Assembly (NCBI GenBank): GCA_963531535.1
Contig: CAUSGX010000019.1
Span: 1 to 12,797, forward strand
DNA length: 12,797 nt
Direction: 5' to 3'
Source of the DNA: HOT-345 sp963531535
Lineage (GTDB): Bacteria > Patescibacteriota > Gracilibacteria > Absconditabacterales > Absconditicoccaceae
The stretch's first letter is position 1. Each line of letters begins with the position of its first letter. This document shows positions 7,257-12,797 of the stretch, piece by piece. The translations under genes were made by a program, and so were the position numbers. The notes under the pieces are model-generated. The model searched no databases and was not told the origin of the DNA. It saw nothing but the letters and a program-made list of their open reading frames with translations.

Positions 7257-8549
7257 CTAGTCGAGAACTGTGATTTTCTTCAATAGTTCTTCTTTGATTT
7301 TCATATTTTGAGCATACGTTGCTCTATACTCCTTGATACCAAAATACTCAGCAAGAGCTTTTTTTTCTTTCTCAAAGTTGATTCCAAAATGTTGTGCCAC
7401 AACAAGTAGCGGTTGATTTTTAAGAGCAAGAAAATCTTTTTTCTTCATTTGAGAGCTAAGATTTCGAGACATTGTCTCTCTTGGAAGTTCTGATGAAGTA
7501 ATTACTTGATCAGAATTTTTAATCTTTTCAACTGAGAATTCCAATCCCTGATTTGTAGCTTCATTCTCAACATTTTTTACGCTAGGAGTTTCTGAGGGAG
7601 TAGTCTCTACATTTTTCCCATACTCCTTAATGATTTTTTCGATAGTTGCTTCTGGATTTTTAAGAGCATTAAGAAGTGTCTCTGTAAAGATTTTTGTCTC
7701 TTTCTCATTATCAAGGCTGTTAAGCTCTCTAGTATAAGCGTGGAATACTGATGAGAGAATATAGTTTACATTTTCTGGATTTTTCTTTCCCTGTTCTATA
7801 AACTGTGCGAGAAGATCAAAGAATTGCTTTTGTTCCTTACCAGTTCCGAGGTTATCAAGACTCACCTCATAAGAATCCACAAAAAACTCTTTTGCTGATT
7901 CAATAATCTCTGGGGTCTTATCAACCTCTAGAAATTTACAACTTTTCATAGTTGATGACTGAGTAAATGAAGTTTCTGTCTCATTTTCCCAATCTCCCTG
8001 CACGAGCTGATAAAACTTTTTTGTACTTGGGTCAAAAAAGTTTGGAATCTGATTTCCTTCATCATCAGCTCCTCCAACTGGAAGGAGTTTCTCTTCTCCC
8101 TCTTTAGTTTGCAACATATAGTAAACATCAGAACTATCTTCTGCTCCTTCAGAAACATAGAGATTTAGCTTAAGATCTCAAAGCTGGAAAGGATACACAC
8201 CTCCACTGATTTCTCACTGAGCAGAGAGTTTTTCGATAAACTCATCAATTTTAGCATTTACAGAAAACATCTTGCTAAAGTCGAAATTATTCAGTTTTTG
8301 TCCTGTTGCGAACTGTATGCTTTTTGCCCAAGCATTAGGAGTATTATTTGCATAAGACTTAAAACCTGAGATGAAGTCGTCTCCCTCCTGATATCCCACT
8401 GGATATCGGACATCACCTTGTTTAGTATAAGGGATCTGAAAGCTAAAAGCATCATCAGCACAACGAAATTGATAGTCAGCGCTAGCCGTATTAAGGAGTG
8501 CAAGGCTCGTAATCCCAGCTCCCATGAGGAGAAGAAGTTTTTTATTCAT
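7257..8549 (-). CDS. Secreted hypothetical protein, 430 aa
   Basis: I do not recognise this protein. It begins with a clear signal peptide: MNKK, a hydrophobic LLLLMGAGITSLALL core, then NTASA with likely cleavage after Ala24. The mature protein starts DYQFRCADDAFSFQIPY and has no later membrane span. The middle (around GGADDEGNQIPNFFDPSTKKFYQLVQGDW) looks folded, perhaps beta-rich. A Ser/Thr/Pro/Glu linker (TTPSETPS) follows near residues 290-310, then a charged helical C-terminus ending in KEELLKKITVLD. Two TGA codons are read as Gly; TAG stop. ATG 8549 gives the conventional n-region; ATG 8561 in the same frame would add MDFV and is possible. It is monocistronic: a weak promoter near 8581-8608 precedes it and a strong hairpin terminator follows. 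It is exported to the envelope or outside; function unknown. Confidence 0.8.
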
Positions 8550-8580
8550 CACAAAATCCATAAAAGATAAAATAGCTACT

Positions 8581-8608
8581 TGTATAGCCTAGTGTTTTTT
8601 TTAAGAAA
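8581..8608 (-). promoter_or_regulatory. Weak promoter candidate for the secreted-protein gene
   Basis: TTTCTT (8608-8603), a 16-nt spacer and TATACA (8586-8581) on the minus strand. The -35 is poor. It lies 20-32 bp upstream of the two possible start codons and is divergent from the rsmH promoter. Confidence 0.4.
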
Positions 8609-8629
8609 ATCAAGTTTTTCTCTTAGAGG

Positions 8630-8657
8630 TTGAAAACTGAGAGCAATTCTCTATAGT
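8630..8657 (+). promoter_or_regulatory. Promoter for rsmH
   Basis: TTGAAA (8630-8635), a 16-nt spacer and TATAGT (8652-8657) put the start about 22 nt before ATG 8686. GGGAG in the leader is too far from the start codon to be a typical ribosome binding site. Confidence 0.6.
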
Positions 8658-8685
8658 AGGGAGTAAGCTTTTATTTTCTATTGTG

Positions 8686-9573
8686 ATGATGCTCCGTCAT
8701 ATCCCAGTTTTAGCATCTGAAATCTACCAGCACATACCTGAGGGATTTTCCTTGAGTTTTGATGGGACATTTTGACATTGAGGACATGCGGAATATTTTC
8801 TTTCAAAAGAACAAGGAAAAAGAGATATCAGTCAGATTAAGATCATTTGAACTGATGTTGATGAAGCAATGATACAGAAAGCTCAATCATTAACTAAAGC
8901 TTACGAAAAGAATATTCAGATTTTTCATTCCTCTTATGCAAGAATTGATGAAATCAGTAAAGAAGTCTGACCTTTTGACTTTGAGTTATTGGATCTATGA
9001 GTTAATCTAGAGCATTTTAAGGATGGGAGTCGCGGATTCTCTATCAAGACTGATGCGCCATTAGACATGAGGTTTGACCAATGAAAAACGATTCAGACAG
9101 CATCTGAGCGACTTCAAAAAGTGAAACCTGAAATCTTGGAGAAAGCATTGATCCAATATGGAGATTTCTCAGAAAAAACAGCCGAATACCTAACAAAACT
9201 CTTGATAGAACAGAGAAAAAAGTCAGCATTCTCTACAACCTTTGAGCTCAAGGATTTTCTAATGAATGCACATTTTAATCAGAAAAAGATTGCCGTAATC
9301 TTTCAAGTGATCAGAATCATGGTTAATCAGGAACTTGAACAGTTAGAATACTTTTTGGAGAGATTTCCACAGACGCTGAAATCTGGCTGAAGATGCGCGA
9401 TCATCACCTATCACAGTATTGAGGATAGAATGGTGAAAACGATATTTAAAAACCTCGCTGAACAATGAGGATTTCACCTTGTGAATAAGAAAGTGATTGT
9501 TCCTCACTATACCGAGGTTATGAGAAACAAAGCTGCTAGAAGTGCAAAGCTCAGAGTCATTGAAAAAAATTAA
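8686..9573 (+). CDS. rsmH: 16S rRNA (cytosine(1402)-N4)-methyltransferase RsmH (MraW), 295 aa
   Basis: RsmH uses S-adenosylmethionine to methylate N4 of C1402 in the decoding centre of 16S rRNA. Family landmarks in order: RHIPVL at residues 4-9; the SAM-binding loop DGTFGHGGHAEYFL near 26-39, where both Gly flanking the first His are TGA; GTDVDEAM; DLGVNLEHF and GFSIKTDAPLDMRFD; the QVIRIMVNQELEQLE helix; and GGRCAIITYHSIEDRMVKTIF, the usual 'GGR..viSFHSLEDR.VK' motif. The normally conserved DLGVSS reads DLGVNL here. Eight TGA codons are read as Gly; TAA stop. Two adjacent ATGs (8686, 8689) and a GTG just before make the exact start uncertain by a codon or so. It leads a two-gene unit with an FtsL-like gene, the order found at the start of dcw clusters. 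Confidence 0.95.
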
Positions 9574-9607
9574 AAAAAACCAGATCAGTATTTTACTTTT
9601 TGAAAGT

Positions 9608-10003
9608 ATGATGCCAGAATCAGCTTTTCAAACAACGCAAAAGAGAATCAAAACATTCGCCTATCAATCCCTCCAATCTTTTCATAAATCCTATAAATGA
9701 TGGCTTACTACCTATAGAGATAAAAAGGATCTTTGGGATATCGTAAAAATCGGAATTCTTTCCTCAGTATTCCTCTTCTTTTTGATGATTTACCTTTACT
9801 TTATCAATCTCTCTTCTACAAGGGGATTCTTTATGAAGATGGCTCAGGAGGAACTTAATACGGCAAATGCTCAGAGTGATATTGTTAAGCTTGAAATCGT
9901 GAAAGAGAAGAGAGAAAACTGGAATGCCCTTTCTGCTCCTAGAGATCCTAGTCTCAAAAAGAACGTCTATACCTTGGAAATTGACGAACTAACTTTACAA
10001 TAA
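9608..10003 (+). CDS. FtsL-like single-span membrane protein, 131 aa
   Basis: Residues 1-55 are a basic cytoplasmic segment with one TGA read as Gly (YK-TGA-W). One hydrophobic span follows at about 55-75 (IGILSSVFLFFLMIYLYFI). After it comes a charged, heptad-like stretch (MKMAQEELNTANAQSDIVKL) as in the periplasmic coiled coil of FtsL/DivIC division proteins, then a short non-helical tail rich in Pro and Lys. Topology, size and position right after rsmH, where dcw clusters carry ftsL, support an FtsL-like role in the divisome with FtsB and FtsQ. FtsL sequences diverge strongly, so no motif proves it. It begins 34 nt after the rsmH stop; ATG 9611 is an equally possible start. Confidence 0.65.
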
Positions 10004-10055
10004 AACTGAAAAACTATTCATCTTCTCAGCCGATATGCAAGGAATAGATAAGTAT

Positions 10056-11429
10056 TTATAATACTCAACTCATTTCTCTCTCTAAAAGTGCATCCAATGG
10101 ATCGCCCTTTTTTGTTTCTCATTCTGGTGGAAGATCGAAACTCCTAATCACTCAGAGTGCATAATATGAAATTGTCCCTTGAACTCCAAGATAAAAGAAA
10201 ATCAAAGAGAATACCAGCTGTCCAGAGATCTCTAATCTTAGTAAGAGTACAATATTTAAAAGCATCGCAACAAGAGTTGTTAAAAGCCAGAAGATAAGGT
10301 CAGCTTTTTTTAGATATCTTTTGATACTTGGACTGGTAGTGTAGAGAATCAGTAGTCCACAGAAGATATTTCGTGCTATTAATCGTGATATCATACTTTC
10401 TGCCCCATTTGTGGCAAGCATCAGTGAAATATAGAGAGAAAAGTTGATAATCAAAACTGCTGCAAATCTGGAAACAAGAGTAAAAATCAGATTTTTTTTC
10501 AGGAGAAACGCGTTAAATAGGAATAGGAGGATTCCAGTCCGGTATCGGAGTTGACCGACAAGTTGCCCCTGAAAGAGCGGAATCAAATAGCTCGCTAAAA
10601 GTCAAATAAGGAGGATTACATTGAGATACTCTAGTCCGTAGGGAAGATATTCGGGGAGTTTCGCAAATCATTGAAAAAAAGATTTTATTCCAGCTAGTGA
10701 GTCAGTTTTTCCGCGGACCAGAATCTTTTCTCCTGCTAAAACCCTTCTAAGGGAAAGTTGTTTTTGTCAGGTAGGAGTAGTAGCTACGAATATAGGAATG
10801 TACGTCGTTAGAGCTAATATTCAGGAATAGAGGAGAAGATCTACATTGAACATTAAAAGTAGACTCTCACTAGTATTGAGCACGATAAAGAGCCCAAAGA
10901 GAATCGCAAGGTAGAGAAAATGATAGTAATGCTTCTTTTCTACTTCAGTAAAGTATCAGAGTCCATAATAGACTATTCAAAATCATATAGTCCAAAAGGC
11001 TATTGTTTCTCCAATTAGTCTAAAGATTCCACTCCCTCCCAGGGTTAAAAGGTGATTTGCTCGCGAAGCAACTCCTAAAAACAGAAAGCTGTGCATAAAG
11101 AGTGTCTTCCCATCTTCATATGGGATAAAATAAGATATTCATCGTAGAAAAAGCGAAAACACGGTTAACAAGAAAAAGCTTGAATTGCTGTCATATCACA
11201 AGAAATTTAGTATTCAGAATAACCCAAAGAAGACCAGGAGTCAAAGGATATAGAGTCAGTATTTTTCTGTTACAAAATTCTGGGTGATTCACATCTTAAA
11301 ATCATTAAATCCCTGAGAAAAGAAAAATATCAAAAAAGCAAGTGGGAAGAGCCCAAAATACCATAGCCCGAGAAGAGAAAAGAAAGTAATAAATGCTGCC
11401 GTGATCAGCAGAATGATTACATATGCCAC
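10056..11429 (-). CDS. Polytopic membrane protein of unknown function, about 457 aa
   Basis: I do not recognise this protein. With some 16 TGA codons read as Gly the frame is open to TAA at 10058-10056 and encodes about 12-14 hydrophobic spans. A cytoplasmic-looking loop lies between spans 8 and 9 (QKQLSLRRVLAGEKILVRGK), and a short hydrophilic tail ends the protein (SFDLPPEGETKKGDPLDALL). Many spans begin or end with a TGA-encoded Gly. No transporter motif is evident to me. The start is uncertain: the only start-like codon that keeps the first two spans is GTG 11429, 12 nt after the stop of the upstream gene in the same frame and without a ribosome binding site; the first in-frame ATG is 11294. 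It may be translationally coupled to the upstream gene or be the second half of one interrupted gene. Confidence 0.65.
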
Positions 11430-11441
11430 AATATTTGGTGA

Positions 11442-12593
11442 TTAGAAGATTAAAATGATCTTTAAAAAGTAGATAATAATCACGTAGATAGAAACTATTA
11501 GAAGCCCCCATCGTAGATAGGACCGCGATGTCTGAGGTTTGATCTTGTGATTAAAAAGGGCAAAAAGTAAAGCAAAAATTGAGATATAGATGATTATAAC
11601 TCAAATCCTCTCTAGTGAAAGAGAAAGCTTAAGGATTGGATTAAGTACTGTCAGGATGATGAGTTCTAGTAGGACGAAAAGACTGACTACCTCAACTCCC
11701 TTAAAAACTTGCCTAAGAAAAAGAGGCTTATTCGAAAGTACAAATTCAAAATCCCTCATAAGATACTGAGTAAAAACCTTTACATGCCCAAGTGAGGCAT
11801 ACATGGTTTCCTCCTTTGACATTTGAGCACCAAGTACCTGTAAGAGATTGGCTTTTGCAAGCCTTGTTTGCTCTCTAATTACGTCTACATTGGTAATCTT
11901 CGTCTTAGCATTGATTGTAAATATTTTATCATTTTCTAAGAGATTCAAGAGAAAATCCTGAGTTTCAACGATGAGATTCATCGCACTGTGGAGTTCCTCA
12001 ATGATCTTATCGTAATTAGTAGCAAGTCTAAGTTTTCCCATCTCACCTCTTGTGTCATCTAATCTTTTTCTCGTATTAGGCTGAATTTTTGATCCTCAAA
12101 TTTCCATAAGTTGGTCAATTTGATTTATAATATCATCAATGGCTTGATATGCTTTTTGAAGTTTTTTGTCATTAAAATTGATTTTTTCAGCAGCTTGCTC
12201 AGCTTTTAATTTCTCCTGCTGAATCCTTTTTTTCTCAGATTCCGCGTACTTAATTTTTGAAATAAGGTTCGAAACCTGATCCTCAGAGATCTGATTCCCA
12301 AGAATATAGTTAGCATCGACTACTTCCAACTCAAGCTGAAATGCATATTCTACAAATTGCTCCAAGTCCGGGAAATTTCCAATAATCTTTATCGAAAGAT
12401 CTCAATACTTTACAACAATGTAGCTCTTTCCGAAATCCGCTACATCTCACTGATACATTTCTAGTCAGATGATGATTACCTTTTGATCTCCAAGGAACTT
12501 TTTGACTGTAGTAATATCATCTGCCTCAATGAGCAATTCAAGTGTATAATTTTTGTCTGATATATCTTTTATTCCTGTTAAACGAAAAAACAT
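11442..12593 (-). CDS. Membrane-anchored coiled-coil protein of unknown function, 383 aa
   Basis: I do not recognise this protein. From ATG 12593 it begins MFFRLTGIKDISDKNYTLEL. The first 90 residues look like a small alpha/beta domain (LELLIEADDITTVKKFLGD, then VIIIGLEMY). A Lys/Glu/Gln-rich coiled coil follows around 125-180 (KKRIQQEKLKAEQAAEKI), then a second helical region (residues 190-300) and about three hydrophobic spans at the C-terminus (VVSLFVLLELIILTVL; GVIIIYISILALLFALF; LLIVSIYVIIIYFL). Five TGA codons are read as Gly; the stop is TAA at 11444-11442. The N-terminal domain should be cytoplasmic with the protein anchored by its C-terminus, although the sidedness is inferred. It shares its frame and a 12-nt gap with the polytopic gene downstream, and a promoter lies 49 bp upstream. 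The two products may form one complex. Confidence 0.7.
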
Positions 12594-12641
12594 CGGTTTA
12601 AAATACAGTTAAAAACTGGAAAGATTTTCCGCATTTTCTAC

Positions 12642-12669
12642 TTTATATTGAAAAAATAATAAAAATCAA
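12642..12669 (-). promoter_or_regulatory. Promoter for the membrane-protein pair
   Basis: TTGATT (12669-12664), a 16-nt spacer and TATAAA (12647-12642) on the minus strand, giving a leader of about 40 nt before ATG 12593. Both hexamers and the spacer length are identical to those of the groES promoter candidate. Confidence 0.55.
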
Positions 12670-12730
12670 TATATAACTGTCCGTTTGTTTTGATTTTTTG
12701 ATACTTTCTACACAAAAAAATAAAAAAAAG

Positions 12731-12747
12731 AAAAAATCTGATTTTTT
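12731..12747. promoter_or_regulatory. AT-rich inverted repeat touching the -35 of the rightward promoter
   Basis: AAAAAATC (12731-12738) and GATTTTTT (12740-12747) are perfect 8-bp arms around one central base. The right arm runs into the -35 hexamer at 12746. It contains a copy of the AAAAATCWGA motif that recurs in other gene gaps. It could be an operator, but runs of A and T make chance palindromes easy. Confidence 0.35.
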
Positions 12748-12773
12748 GTGTTTTTTTCTAAAAAAGATATAAT
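12746..12773 (+). promoter_or_regulatory. Promoter for a plus-strand gene beyond the right edge
   Basis: TTGTGT (12746-12751), a 16-nt spacer and a perfect TATAAT (12768-12773). It points out of the window; no start codon for the gene it serves is visible by 12797. The rest of 12594-12797 is AT-rich with no coding frame that I can support. Confidence 0.6.
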
Positions 12774-12797
12774 TGAAAGGATATTATCCTTAACTAC

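Noticed and set aside
11305..11511. Minus-strand ORF of 68 codons in another frame at the junction of the two membrane genes
   Set aside because: It overlaps better-supported frames on the same strand and its composition is unlike a protein; the frame with TGA=Gly gives continuous membrane spans.
12617..12632. Short palindrome GGAAA-GAT-TTTCC as a terminator
   Set aside because: The stem is only 5 bp with no T tract, and it lies in the leader of the membrane-gene pair.
12778..12795. DnaA-box-like TTATCCTTA near the right edge as an origin
   Set aside because: A single imperfect box without a cluster or dnaA/dnaN nearby is not enough.

Overview
This window comes from a bacterium that reads UGA as glycine (genetic code 25), as known in the candidate phyla Absconditabacteria (SR1) and Gracilibacteria (BD1-5). 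With TGA as a stop, nearly every gene breaks into pieces. With TGA as Gly, the pieces join into full-length proteins, and in-frame TGA falls on invariant glycines of GroES, GroEL, RsmH, TruB and a 23S pseudouridine synthase. Every stop codon identified in the window is TAA or TAG. The DNA is AT-rich, Shine-Dalgarno sequences are scarce, and several promoters resemble sigma-70 sites with 16-17 nt spacers. I cannot choose between the two phyla from this window.

Layout. (1) 1-1869, minus strand: an apparent three-gene operon of unrecognised soluble proteins (275 aa, 92 aa and a long Lys-rich protein running off the left edge). The last ends in a tandem DNPTTTP-type repeat encoded by a 60-bp higher-order DNA repeat. 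A strong promoter with an overlapping palindrome precedes the operon. (2) 1986-5570, plus strand: groES, a secreted SLH-repeat protein, a nitroreductase and groL, closed by a bidirectional terminator. The groES leader has a degenerate CIRCE-like element. (3) 5623-8549, minus strand: a 23S-type pseudouridine synthase overlapping truB by 8 nt, both behind their own promoter, and upstream of them a secreted protein of unknown function with a terminator hairpin. (4) 8630-10003, plus strand: rsmH and a small FtsL-like single-span membrane protein, a remnant of the division/cell-wall (dcw) gene order. (5) 10056-12593, minus strand: two unrecognised membrane proteins in the same frame, separated by one TAA. 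The upstream one is a soluble/coiled-coil protein with C-terminal membrane spans; the downstream one has about 12-14 spans. (6) 12594-12797: an AT-rich intergenic region with divergent promoters, the rightmost driving a gene outside the window.

The recognisable genes serve protein folding (GroES/GroEL), rRNA and tRNA modification (RsmH, TruB, RluB-like) and division (FtsL-like). The novelty lies in the left operon, the right membrane pair and a recurring intergenic motif. I found no RNA genes, insertion sequences or CRISPR arrays.
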